Origin: an uncultured Saprospiraceae bacterium | GTDB taxonomy: Bacteria; Bacteroidota; Bacteroidia; Chitinophagales; Saprospiraceae | DNA length: 64,000 nucleotides | Direction of reading: 5' to 3' | Assembly (NCBI GenBank): GCA_937926205.1 | Contig: CALEYL010000062.1 | Span: 1-64,000, forward strand | Part shown: in pieces, positions 40,505 through 49,775 of the stretch | Position numbering within the stretch: the stretch's first letter is position 1 | How the letters are laid out: each line of letters opens with the position of its first letter | Position numbers and translations under genes: made by a program | The notes under the pieces: generated by a model | What the model was told of the DNA's origin: nothing | Database searches by the model: none | The model's input: the letters and a program-made list of their open reading frames with translations, nothing else

Positions 40505-41434
40505 ATGAAAAAAAGCATCTTAATTTTGATAAGCGCCGCCCTGCTGGCGTCCTGTAGTGAAAAAAAATCATACGACGCTTCAGGGGTATTTGAAGCCGAT
40601 GAAATTCTGGTATCAGCAGAAGGGACAGGCCTCATAAAAGCCCTCCGGCTTGAAGAAGGGCTGGTTTTAAAGGCAGGTGAGGCCATCGGTTACATCGATA
40701 CTGTTCAGCTCCATTTGAAAAAGAAGCAATTAGAAGCGCAGATCAGGGCGATGGGAAGCAGGCTGCCCGCTATTTTGCCACAAACGGATGTTTACAACCA
40801 GCAATTGGCGCTTTCGCAAACGCGACTGGATAATTTGCTACACGAGCAGAAACGCATCCAAAATCTCGTAAAATCTGACGCTGCCACGCCCAAGCAGGCA
40901 GATGACATCCAGGCGCAGATTGACGAAGTGCAGAAACAAATGTCGGTGATTCGCAAGCAACAGACGGCCCAGAGATCTGTGCTGGAAACCCAGACCGCCA
41001 GCCTGCGCAGCGATGTTCTGCCGCTTTACGTACAAATTGAGCAATTGAACGACCAGTTGGCGAAATGCCACATTGTCAATCCTATTGACGGGACCGTGCT
41101 GACCCAATACGCGGAAGCCAACGAAATGGCTATGGCGGGAAAACCGCTCTATAAAATCGCCAACCTGTCGGTGATGACCCTTCGCGCTTATGTTACCGGA
41201 GATCAATTTTCAAAAATAAAGCTCAACCAGTCCGTAGAAGTACTGGTGGATGGTGATCCGAAAGCCTACAAAAGCTATTCCGGCGTCGTCGAATGGATCA
41301 GTGATAAAGCAGAGTTTACGCCCAAAACCATCCAAACCAAAGACGAGCGCGCCAATCTGGTTTACGCCGTAAAAATTGCGGTTAAAAACGACGGCTACTT
41401 AAAAATTGGCATGTACGGAGAAGTAAAATTGTAG
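40505..41434 (+). CDS. HlyD-family periplasmic adaptor lipoprotein
   Basis: A 309-residue membrane-fusion protein with a lipobox signal (LISAALLASCSEK, cysteine 17). It shows the adaptor order: biotinyl-lipoyl half (GVFEADEILVSAEGTG, VLKAGEAIGYIDT), a long coiled-coil hairpin (about 75-165), the second lipoyl half (CHIVNPIDGTVLTQYAEANEMAMAG) and beta-barrel strands (LRAYVTGDQFSKI, DERANLVYAVKIAV). It resembles the YbhG adaptor. It links the TolC protein to the ABC-2 permeases, and starts 58 bases after tolC and ends four bases before the first ATPase. Confidence 0.93.
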   Translation: MKKSILILISAALLASCSEKKSYDASGVFEADEILVSAEGTGLIKALRLEEGLVLKAGEAIGYIDTVQLHLKKKQLEAQIRAMGSRLPAILPQTDVYNQQLALSQTRLDNLLHEQKRIQNLVKSDAATPKQADDIQAQIDEVQKQMSVIRKQQTAQRSVLETQTASLRSDVLPLYVQIEQLNDQLAKCHIVNPIDGTVLTQYAEANEMAMAGKPLYKIANLSVMTLRAYVTGDQFSKIKLNQSVEVLVDGDPKAYKSYSGVVEWISDKAEFTPKTIQTKDERANLVYAVKIAVKNDGYLKIGMYGEVKL

Positions 41435-41438
41435 AAAA

Positions 41439-42383
41439 ATGGAAGCAATAACGCTGAATGCCCTCACCAAGGTTTATGGAAAAGAAAAAACGGTTGCAGT
41501 CAATGAGGTTTCATTTGCTGTAGAGAAAGGCGAATTATTTGGCCTGATCGGGCCGGATGGCGCCGGAAAAACCAGTATTTTCCGCATGCTGACGACCGTA
41601 CTGTTGCCCGATGGCGGAAGCGCTACGGTCAATGGGTTCGACGTAGAAAAAGACTACAAACAAATCCGGAGTTCGGTGGGATACATGCCGGGAAAATTCT
41701 CCTTGTATCCCGACCTGAGCATCGAAGAAAATCTGAACTTTTTTGCGACGGTATTCAATACCACCGTGGCGGAAAACTACGACTTGATTCGGGATATTTA
41801 CGTCCAGATCGAACCTTTTAAAAAGCGGCGGGCAGGAAAATTATCGGGGGGCATGAAGCAAAAGCTGGCGCTATGCTGCGCCCTGATCCACAAACCGACA
41901 GTCTTGTTTTTAGACGAACCCACCACCGGTGTTGACCCGGTTTCAAGGAAAGAGTTCTGGGAAATGCTGAAGCGTTTGAAAGCGCAAAACATCACCATTG
42001 TTGTTTCCACGCCTTATATGGACGAAGCGGCCCTGTGCGACCGGATCGCGCTGATGCAGGACGGCAAAATCCTTTCCATTGATGCACCCGAAAACATCAG
42101 CAAAGCATACCCGGACAGCCTGTTTGCCGTCAGAGCGGATCACATGTATGCTCTGCTGAACAACTTAGCCCGCTATGAAAAAACGCTCAACAGCTACGCA
42201 TTTGGAGAATACGCTCATGTGGCCCTGCAAAGCGGCATAGATGAAGCCGTCGAAAGCGCTGCTTTGAAATCATGGCTGGAAAGTGCCGGACTCAAAGACG
42301 TAGAAGTACAACCAGCGACACCTGACATTGAAGATTGTTTCATCAGGCTGGCTACAGTGCATCAGGCAGCGGTCATAAAGTAA
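41439..42383 (+). CDS. ABC transporter ATPase, YbhF N-half-like
   Basis: A 314-residue ABC ATPase with Walker A GPDGAGKT (about 37-44), signature KLSGGMKQKLALCCAL, Walker B TVLFLDEPTTGVDP and a switch His replaced by STPYMDEA as in this sub-family. The Walker A reads GPDGAGKT rather than GPNGAGKT, also known in YbhF-type proteins. About 75 C-terminal residues follow the ATPase core. The gene is four bases from the adaptor gene and six from the next ATPase; together the two ATPases correspond to the single fused YbhF of enterobacteria. Confidence 0.92.
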   Translation: MEAITLNALTKVYGKEKTVAVNEVSFAVEKGELFGLIGPDGAGKTSIFRMLTTVLLPDGGSATVNGFDVEKDYKQIRSSVGYMPGKFSLYPDLSIEENLNFFATVFNTTVAENYDLIRDIYVQIEPFKKRRAGKLSGGMKQKLALCCALIHKPTVLFLDEPTTGVDPVSRKEFWEMLKRLKAQNITIVVSTPYMDEAALCDRIALMQDGKILSIDAPENISKAYPDSLFAVRADHMYALLNNLARYEKTLNSYAFGEYAHVALQSGIDEAVESAALKSWLESAGLKDVEVQPATPDIEDCFIRLATVHQAAVIK

Positions 42384-42389
42384 TTTCAA

Positions 42390-43148
42390 ATGAACGATTT
42401 AAGCAACAGAGCAATATCCATCAAAGCTGATTTACTGACCAAGCGCTACGGCGATTTTATTGCGGCCGACGCCCTTAGTTTTGAAGTTTATAAAGGTGAA
42501 ATTTTTGGCTTCCTGGGCGCCAATGGCGCCGGAAAAACCACTGCCATGCGCATGCTTTGCGGCCTGTCCCTACCCTCTTCGGGCAGCGCTACGATTGCGG
42601 GTTTCGACATCTACCGGGAAACGGAAAAGATCAAAAAGAACATCGGCTATATGAGCCAGAAGTTTTCGCTTTACGAAGACCTGACAGTGCTCGAAAACAT
42701 TCGCTTTTATGGTGGGATATATGGCCTTTCAGATGGCGCCATTAAAGAAAAAAGCGAAGCCATTATTGCCCGGCTTGGCTTGCAAAGCGAGGCAGACAAA
42801 CTGGTTTCAGCGCTTCCTCTGGGATGGAAACAAAAGCTGGCCTTTTCGGTGGCCATCCTGCACCAGCCTCATATTGTTTTTCTGGATGAACCAACCGGAG
42901 GTGTGGACCCGGTAACCCGCCGGCAGTTCTGGGATTTAATCTACGAAGCTGCAGAAGAAGGCGTTACCGTTTTTGTAACCACCCACTACATGGATGAAGC
43001 CGAATATTGCAACCGGATTTCGATTATGGTAGACGGTCGGATTGAAGCTCTGGATACGCCGCACAACCTGAAACAGCAATTTCAGGCCGACTCTATGGAC
43101 GATGTTTTTTACAAATTGGCACGACAGGCAAAACGGGTCGACCTATAA
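42390..43148 (+). CDS. ABC transporter ATPase, YbhF C-half-like
   Basis: A 252-residue ABC ATPase with GANGAGKTTAMRML (Walker A), HIVFLDEPTGGVDP (Walker B) and VTTHYMDEAEYC (switch His). The ABC signature is degenerate, SALPLGWKQKL in place of LSGGQ, which also occurs in the second half of YbhF proteins. It pairs with the preceding ATPase and powers the two downstream permeases. Confidence 0.92.
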   Translation: MNDLSNRAISIKADLLTKRYGDFIAADALSFEVYKGEIFGFLGANGAGKTTAMRMLCGLSLPSSGSATIAGFDIYRETEKIKKNIGYMSQKFSLYEDLTVLENIRFYGGIYGLSDGAIKEKSEAIIARLGLQSEADKLVSALPLGWKQKLAFSVAILHQPHIVFLDEPTGGVDPVTRRQFWDLIYEAAEEGVTVFVTTHYMDEAEYCNRISIMVDGRIEALDTPHNLKQQFQADSMDDVFYKLARQAKRVDL

Positions 43149-43164
43149 GTTAACAACAGCTGAA

Positions 43165-44271
43165 ATGACACAATTAATCACCTTTATCAAGAAAGAATTT
43201 CACCATGTGCTGCGCGACAGGAAAACCTTGTTGATCCTGTTTGGCATGCCGGTGGTACAAATCCTGATTTTCGGTTTTGCCCTGACCAATGAAGTCAAAA
43301 ACTCAAAAATCGTCGTGGTTGACCATGCGCACGACGAAGTCTCAACAGAAATCATCAGCAAAATAGAAGCCAGCCGGTATTTTGAGATCGAATCATTTGT
43401 TGACGGGCCCCTGGGAATTGAAGGCGCTTTTCAGGAAGGCCATGCGAAAGCTGCCATCGTATTTCCGGCAAATTTTGCACGAGATTTGCAGCACCAGAAC
43501 AGTGCTCAGGTACAAATCATTGCAGATGCGACCGACCCGAACAATGCCACAGCGCTGACCAATTACCTCTCGTCCATCATTCAGGACTACCAGTCTGCCA
43601 TGAATAAAAGTGCCGTTTTTCCTTACCGGATCATACCGGAAACGAAAATGCTGTACAATCCGCAATTGAAAGGCGCGCCAAATTTCGTTCCCGGTGTGAT
43701 GGCCATGGTTTTGATGCTTGTTTGTGTGATGATGACCGCTATTTCCATCGTAAAAGAAAAAGAAACCGGGACAATGGAGGTGTTGTTGGTTTCGCCCTTC
43801 CGGCCTGCGCTGGTCATTCTTTCAAAGGCCATTCCCTACCTCCTTCTTTCGCTGGTAAATGTAGGTTCTATTCTGCTACTGAGTGTTTTTGTGCTGGATT
43901 TGCCCGTCAATGGCAGCCTGCTGTTGCTCCTGGCAGAAAGCACTTTATTCATCATTACTTGTCTGACACTGGGGATTTTTATTTCCATAAAAACCGACTC
44001 GCAACAGACGGCCATGTTGATTTCGCTGATGGGCATGTTGCTCCCGACCGTGTTGTTCAGCGGCTTCATGTTTCCAATAGAAAACATGCCGATACCGTTG
44101 CAGGTCATCAGCAACATCGTTCCTGCTAAGTGGTACTACCTCATTGTAAAGGACATTATGATCAAAGGATTGGGATTTGAGGCCATCTGGAAAGAGACCC
44201 TGATCCTGGTTGGAATCACCCTGTTTTTATTTTTCATCAGTTTGAAAAGCTTCAAAATCCGCCTGGCATGA
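43165..44271 (+). CDS. ABC-2 type permease, YbhS-like
   Basis: A 368-residue inner-membrane permease: first helix (TLLILFGMPVVQILIFGFAL), a periplasmic domain of about 150 residues, then five helices in the C-terminal half with EKETGTMEVLLVSPFRP, the E-loop typical of ABC-2 exporters. The frame opens at 43102 within the ATPase gene, but the ATG at 43165 gives a natural start 16 bases after the ATPase stop. Its stop overlaps the next permease ATG (ATGA). Confidence 0.92.
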   Translation: MTQLITFIKKEFHHVLRDRKTLLILFGMPVVQILIFGFALTNEVKNSKIVVVDHAHDEVSTEIISKIEASRYFEIESFVDGPLGIEGAFQEGHAKAAIVFPANFARDLQHQNSAQVQIIADATDPNNATALTNYLSSIIQDYQSAMNKSAVFPYRIIPETKMLYNPQLKGAPNFVPGVMAMVLMLVCVMMTAISIVKEKETGTMEVLLVSPFRPALVILSKAIPYLLLSLVNVGSILLLSVFVLDLPVNGSLLLLLAESTLFIITCLTLGIFISIKTDSQQTAMLISLMGMLLPTVLFSGFMFPIENMPIPLQVISNIVPAKWYYLIVKDIMIKGLGFEAIWKETLILVGITLFLFFISLKSFKIRLA

Positions 44272-45386
44272 GAACAATAAAATTCCTGCTGCAAAAAGAG
44301 TTTCGCCAAATTTTCCGGAACAAAAGCATCCTAGCCATCATCGCAGTGATGCCGGTCGTTCAGTTGGCCATCATGCCCCTGGCTGCTGATTATGAGGTAA
44401 AAAACATCAACCTTTCGGTGGTTGATCACGACCATTCCACCTATTCTCAGGAATTGGTTTCTAAAATTACAGCTTCGGGCTATTTCAGGCTGATGGCCTA
44501 TTCTTCCTCTTTCAAAGAGGCCATGCAGGGAATTGAATCCGACCAGGCCGACATCGTCCTTGAAATACCGGCCGGGTTTGAAAAAAACCTGATCCGGGAA
44601 GACGAGCAAAAGCTATTCATTGCCGTCAATGCGATCAATGGAACCAAAGCAAACTTAGGTGGCGCATATGTCAACCAGATCATCCGGGCTTATAATCAGG
44701 ACATTCGCCTGGAATTGGTACAACCCACGCGGATGAACCCGATCCCTGTCATCGAAATTACCGCTACCAACTGGTTCAATCCTTCCATGAATTACAAAGT
44801 ATTCATGGTTCCCGGTATACTTGCTATTTTGGTGACGATGGTAGGCGGTTTTCTCAGTGCGCTGAACATCGTGCGGGAAAAAGAAGTTGGTACCATCGAA
44901 CAAATCAACGTTACTCCCATCAAAAAATACCATTTTATTCTGGGCAAACTGATTCCTTTCTGGATACTCGGAAATGTCGTCTTTACCGTTGGCATGCTGG
45001 TTTCCTACCTCCTTTACGGCATTGTGCCACTGGGCAATATGGGCGTTTTATACAGTTTCATTGCTGTTTATCTGCTGGCTGTACTTGGTTTGGGACTGCT
45101 GGTTTCTACTTTTTGTGAAACCCAACAGCAGGCCATGCTCATCATGTTTTTTTTAATGATGATTTTCATTCTCATGGGCGGTTTGTTCACCCCAATTGAA
45201 AGCATGCCGGAATGGGCGAAAGTCGTATCCTCTTTTAATCCGGTCACTTACCTGATCAGTGTCATGCGACTGGTTATTCTCAAAGGAAGCGGCTTTCGCG
45301 ACATTCTGTCCCATTTGGGCATCATTGCTTCTTTCGCAGTGGTGTTGAACACCTGGGCCATTTTGAATTACAGAAAGACGACCTGA
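44268..45386 (+). CDS. ABC-2 type permease, YbhR-like
   Basis: A 372-residue permease paralogous to the previous one: N-terminal helix (SILAIIAVMPVVQLAIM), periplasmic domain, EKEVGTIEQINVTPI and five C-terminal helices. It forms a heterodimer with its neighbour by analogy with YbhS-YbhR. It begins in ATGA overlap with the previous gene and ends three bases from the stop of the convergent 1385-residue T9SS gene, so transcription terminators must lie inside coding sequence. Confidence 0.92.
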   Translation: MRTIKFLLQKEFRQIFRNKSILAIIAVMPVVQLAIMPLAADYEVKNINLSVVDHDHSTYSQELVSKITASGYFRLMAYSSSFKEAMQGIESDQADIVLEIPAGFEKNLIREDEQKLFIAVNAINGTKANLGGAYVNQIIRAYNQDIRLELVQPTRMNPIPVIEITATNWFNPSMNYKVFMVPGILAILVTMVGGFLSALNIVREKEVGTIEQINVTPIKKYHFILGKLIPFWILGNVVFTVGMLVSYLLYGIVPLGNMGVLYSFIAVYLLAVLGLGLLVSTFCETQQQAMLIMFFLMMIFILMGGLFTPIESMPEWAKVVSSFNPVTYLISVMRLVILKGSGFRDILSHLGIIASFAVVLNTWAILNYRKTT

Positions 45387-45389
45387 TGC

Positions 45390-48300
45390 TTAGCGCTCCA
45401 CCGCGATCTTTCTCCAAAGTACTCCGCCGTCTATGATCACCCGAACCAGATAAATCCCCGGGGCATAGTCCGCTACATCCAAATGAAAAGTATGGCGGGC
45501 AGCTACAACCGGCGCCAGTTGCCGGAGCATTCGCCCGTCGAAATCAATCAAAGCAACTTCTATGCCGGCGGCCTTTTCACCTGTAACCTGAAGGTTTAAT
45601 AAGTCCTTTGAAGGGTTGGGATAAAGCAATAAAGCATAATCATGGGCCGGCTCGAATGTTTTTGTCAATCGATCGAGTGTAAAAGTGTCGCTGGCTTCAC
45701 AGCCATTTATGTCTATTGCCCTTAGGGTGTATTCGCCCATGGAAAGGCCGCTCAGGTCTTCTTCTGTAGAAAATGGTTGCCCGTTGAACGACCAGATGTA
45801 GTCGTAAGGTTCACCCTGGCCCCCACTTACAGTCACGGAAATGGCGCCATTCATGTCAACGGACAATTCCGGAACAAGCTCGTCCAAAGCAATCTCAATC
45901 AGAGACGGATCCTCCAGGCTATAACTGAAGGTATCCACACAATTATTGGAATTGCCGGAAATGATGACCTCGTAATCGCCTGCGCTTAGTCCAACCGCAG
46001 TAGCAGTGGTTTGTCCGGCGGGGTCATTCCACTGGAAGGCATAGCCCGAAAGATCTCCCAAAGGCATCACCGTAATCGAACCATCGGCTGAACCTGTACA
46101 AAGCGGCGTCACCAATTCTGCAGTTGGCGCCGGCGGACTGGAAATGATGACACTAAACGAACAGGAACTGCTGTTGCCGCTTGGGTCAGTTGCTTCCAGC
46201 GTGATGATGCTTTCACCCATTGGAAAGATGCTGCCACTTGGCGGCCCGGAAATCAATGCAACCGGAATTTCAACATTCTGACCGTCACACCATTCAATGA
46301 GGAGAGAAGGTGAACCGTAATCAATCACAAGGTCACAGCCAATTGCATTCAGGCCTGGCGGACAAAGAATATTGGGTGGAATGGTGTCCAGTACCGTAAC
46401 CGGAAATGCAGCTGTGGCTTCGTTACCCGCTGCATCAATAGCCGTAAGAGCGATGGTTTGTGTGCCGATATCAGCACAACTAAACCTGTCTCTGCTCAAT
46501 TGTAAGGTTACAATGCCACAATTGTCGTCGCTGCCGTCGTCGGCCATTTCCGGGGTAATTTCCGCTTCGCCAATTGTATTCAGATAAACGGTTAAAGGCT
46601 GGGCCATAACAACCGGTTTCGTGGTATCCGGTAATACCGCCACGGCAGCGGAGGCCAATAAAAAACAGTCGTTGCCATCGGTCACGCTTACGGAATAGAC
46701 TCCGACACCCAGTCCGGAAATCATGGCTCCGGTTTCATTGTTTGACCATTCAAACGAAAATGGCGCAGCGCCGCCGGTTAACGAAGCCGAGATACTTCCG
46801 CTCATATCGTCCTCGCAAACCATATCCATCGCTGTCAAAGACAATTCAAAACCGGTGCAAATGGAGTTGTTTACTTCTGCTGTTGCTGATGTTGTGCAAC
46901 CATTGTTGTCCATGACGGTCACGCTGTAATCTCCCGGCGCCAAAGCTGAAATGGAGGCAGTCGTTGCGCCTGTATTCCAAAGAAAGCTGTATCCTGACGA
47001 ACCACCGGTAACCATAGCAGTTGCCGTACCGTCTGCTGCTCCTGGCGAAGTTTCGGCGCTGGTCACGACATTAACGACCAGAGCTGGCGGTTGCGCAACT
47101 GTCGTACTACCTGTAGCCGTACAATTCCCGTTGGTAGCCGTCACGCTGTATGTTCCGGCTGTCAATCCTGTGATTTGTGCCGTTGTCGCTCCATTTGACC
47201 AAAGATAGGCGTAATTGCCGTTGCCTCCGGAAGCCAAAGCAGTAGCTGTACCGGTGCTGGCGCCGAAACAAGTTGCGGGCGCTGACTGAACAGCCATATT
47301 CAGCGCTGTATTAACGCTAACACTCACCTGATCTGTTGAAGTGCAGCCATTGCTTTGGTTGCTCACCACCAGGGTATAGGCTCCGGCCAGGTTCACGGTC
47401 GGCATAAGCGTTGTGTCCCCGCTTACAATTCCGGGGCCGCTCCAGGCGTAAACAATATTTGTTCCGGAAGAAGAGGCAGTACCATCCAGGGTTCCCTGCG
47501 TATTGCCACAGGTTATGATCAGATCCGCGCCGGCATTCGCCACAGGCGCTGTGGTATCGCTGAGTACGATAACCTGGCTGCTTGCACTGCATCCTGTAGT
47601 TTGGTCGCTTACTGTCAGGATATATGTTCCTGCAACATTAACGACCGGGGTGGCGCTGGCGCCACCGCTGACGATGCCCGGGCCCGACCAGGCATAAACA
47701 ATATTTGTACCGGATGAAGAACCGGTTCCATTCAGCGTAAGGCTGGTAACGGAGCAAGTCAGGGTTTGCCCCGGACCTGCATTGGCAATTGGGGGCGTAC
47801 TATTGCTGGTAACTTCCACCTGATCGCTCGCTGAACAGCCATTGGTCCCATTATTAACCGTCAGGGTATACGCTCCCGTTGCATTCACGGTTGGGGTTAG
47901 GGTATTGCCACCATTGACAATGCCGGGGCCGCTCCACACATATGTGATGCCTGCGCCGGCAGAAGAACCGGATCCATTCAGTTGTACATTGGGATTGGCG
48001 CAGGTGATTGTCTTATCCATACCGGCATTGGCTACAGGGGGCGTCGTATTGGCCGTAACAGCAACCTGATCGCTTGCTGTACAATTGTTGGTTTGGTTGG
48101 TAACAGTCAGGGTGTAGGTTCCGGCCGCATTCACCGTAGGCGTAGCCGTAGCGCCTCCGCTGACAATTCCGGGACCGCTCCAGGCATAACTGATGTTTGC
48201 ACCTGAGGAAGAGCCCTCTCCGTTGAGTGTTGTCGTCATCCCATTGGCGCAGGTAATGAGTTGGTCTGGTCCGGCATTGGCCGTAGGCGGTGTAGTATTG

Positions 48301-49547
48301 CCCGTTACAACGGCCTGATCGCTGGCCGTGCAGCCGTTGCTTTGATTCGTGACAAGCAGGTTGTACGTTCCGGCAAGGCTTACAAGAGGTGTGAGGGTGT
48401 TTCCACCGCTGACAATTCCGGGACCAGTCCACTGGTAAGTGATGTTGCCTCCTGTAGAAGAGCCCGCGCCATTCAGCGTGGTCGTCGGATTGGTGCAGGA
48501 TATTGTTCTGTCGGGTCCCGCAACAGCAGTTGGCGCTGTAGTATTGGCCGTAATGTTCACTGTGGTGACTGCTGTACAAAAATGACTGTCTGTTGCCGTT
48601 ACAGAATAAAGCCCGGGGCTGCTGAACAACCCTGTTGAGCCGGTAGAGCCATTCGACCAGGAATAGGTATAGTTGGGTGTACCGCCACTAGCCTGCGCTG
48701 TTGCAAAGCCGGTTAAATTCGTACAGGTAATGTTTCCGGAGCCGGTGATACTGACATTCAGTGGGGGCGGAGCGGTAATGGTGACCATGCCTGTACCCAT
48801 CCCGCCTGAGCCATTCGTAACCGTCAGCAGGTAGGTTCCGGGTGAAAGGTTGGAAATGGATTGCTGCATGGAACCTGTAGACCACATGTAAAAATAGGGA
48901 GGGCCCCCGCCGCCCGTTGGGTTTGCTGTCGCTGTGCCATCGCTTCCCCCAAAACAACTGGCGTTTGTGCTGGTAATATTGGTTGCAATCGGACCGCCCG
49001 AATCGTCGAGAGTGCCACTGGCAGTCGTAGTGGTGATGAAATCGCCGGAAGTACTGTTGTTGCCGTTCGCTAAATTCGCAGCAGCATACATGGTAATGAC
49101 CCCAGAACCCGTAACCGGAGCACGCCAGTTAACGGTAAATGTGACTGTATTCCCGGCGCCGAAACTTTGCCCGGTACTGTGTTCAAAGTAAAAAATCCCA
49201 CCTGTATTTTGAACTGTAGCGCCTGATCCGGGGCTTGAAAAAACTCCGGCAAAAGCATTGCTGCCGTCAAGCACAGTCATCTGGAACCCTGCTTTTTGGG
49301 GCGTTGCCGTTGTTCGCGTAACGGTTACTGTAATGGGGTAAATCTGATCGGGCGTAATGACCGAAGGTAAACCACTGATGACTATATTTCCTGAAGCACT
49401 GCCGCCACCATGGCAACTGGCACAGGTTTGGCCGCTTGGCGGTGCGCCTGTAAAGCCGTTGGGTGGATTGTTGTTGTTAGAGAGGAAAAGGATGGCAGTG
49501 GCCATTAATAAAAACAAGGAATAGGCAGCAGGTATTTTTCTAAGCAT
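45390..49547 (-). CDS. Large T9SS surface protein with CxxCH anchor domain, PKD/Ig-like and SprB-type repeats
   Basis: A 1385-residue secreted protein. Signal peptide 1-22; a short domain with SGQTCASCHGGG (C42, C45, H46), the motif of c-type heme attachment, which in this protein family marks a choice-of-anchor-like domain (about 25-185); then SprB-type repeats, five PKD/Ig-like repeats of about 80 residues (TPPxANAGxDxxITCxN ... WSGPGIVSGG ... GxYTLTVxN), more SprB repeats (SNGATTAQITGLTAGTYSVTAT), a HYR-like domain (FSCADIGTQTIALTAIDAAGN ... VTVLD) and a T9SS sorting domain in the last 75 residues (LLLYPNPSKDLLNLQV). It probably works in adhesion or gliding. It is convergent with the efflux operon. 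Confidence 0.9.
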   Translation of the reverse strand: MLRKIPAAYSLFLLMATAILFLSNNNNPPNGFTGAPPSGQTCASCHGGGSASGNIVISGLPSVITPDQIYPITVTVTRTTATPQKAGFQMTVLDGSNAFAGVFSSPGSGATVQNTGGIFYFEHSTGQSFGAGNTVTFTVNWRAPVTGSGVITMYAAANLANGNNSTSGDFITTTTASGTLDDSGGPIATNITSTNASCFGGSDGTATANPTGGGGPPYFYMWSTGSMQQSISNLSPGTYLLTVTNGSGGMGTGMVTITAPPPLNVSITGSGNITCTNLTGFATAQASGGTPNYTYSWSNGSTGSTGLFSSPGLYSVTATDSHFCTAVTTVNITANTTAPTAVAGPDRTISCTNPTTTLNGAGSSTGGNITYQWTGPGIVSGGNTLTPLVSLAGTYNLLVTNQSNGCTASDQAVVTGNTTPPTANAGPDQLITCANGMTTTLNGEGSSSGANISYAWSGPGIVSGGATATPTVNAAGTYTLTVTNQTNNCTASDQVAVTANTTPPVANAGMDKTITCANPNVQLNGSGSSAGAGITYVWSGPGIVNGGNTLTPTVNATGAYTLTVNNGTNGCSASDQVEVTSNSTPPIANAGPGQTLTCSVTSLTLNGTGSSSGTNIVYAWSGPGIVSGGASATPVVNVAGTYILTVSDQTTGCSASSQVIVLSDTTAPVANAGADLIITCGNTQGTLDGTASSSGTNIVYAWSGPGIVSGDTTLMPTVNLAGAYTLVVSNQSNGCTSTDQVSVSVNTALNMAVQSAPATCFGASTGTATALASGGNGNYAYLWSNGATTAQITGLTAGTYSVTATNGNCTATGSTTVAQPPALVVNVVTSAETSPGAADGTATAMVTGGSSGYSFLWNTGATTASISALAPGDYSVTVMDNNGCTTSATAEVNNSICTGFELSLTAMDMVCEDDMSGSISASLTGGAAPFSFEWSNNETGAMISGLGVGVYSVSVTDGNDCFLLASAAVAVLPDTTKPVVMAQPLTVYLNTIGEAEITPEMADDGSDDNCGIVTLQLSRDRFSCADIGTQTIALTAIDAAGNEATAAFPVTVLDTIPPNILCPPGLNAIGCDLVIDYGSPSLLIEWCDGQNVEIPVALISGPPSGSIFPMGESIITLEATDPSGNSSSCSFSVIISSPPAPTAELVTPLCTGSADGSITVMPLGDLSGYAFQWNDPAGQTTATAVGLSAGDYEVIISGNSNNCVDTFSYSLEDPSLIEIALDELVPELSVDMNGAISVTVSGGQGEPYDYIWSFNGQPFSTEEDLSGLSMGEYTLRAIDINGCEASDTFTLDRLTKTFEPAHDYALLLYPNPSKDLLNLQVTGEKAAGIEVALIDFDGRMLRQLAPVVAARHTFHLDVADYAPGIYLVRVIIDGGVLWRKIAVER

Positions 49548-49605
49548 GGATGCAGGTGTTTAGGAGATAGTTGTTGTACGTACATTGAATAATTTACATT
49601 ACGGA

Positions 49606-49613
49606 CAAAAGTA
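49606..49613 (-). promoter_or_regulatory. -7 element TACTTTTG for the 1385-aa gene
   Basis: On the minus strand TACTTTTG matches TAnnTTTG exactly, 59 bases before the ATG at 49547. Confidence 0.5.
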
Positions 49614-49775
49614 AAACTCGGTCTTCGTGAAGCGCGTAAAGTTTTAGCACTTTGGCGACAAATCTGATAATAGGTGTCCCCCCCATTAGCAGGTAGCTTG
49701 CAATTCCGTTGTAAGCGTTTGACAGAACTGGTATTGCAGGCTAAATTGTTCTTTTTATTTCCAAAAATCTGAATT

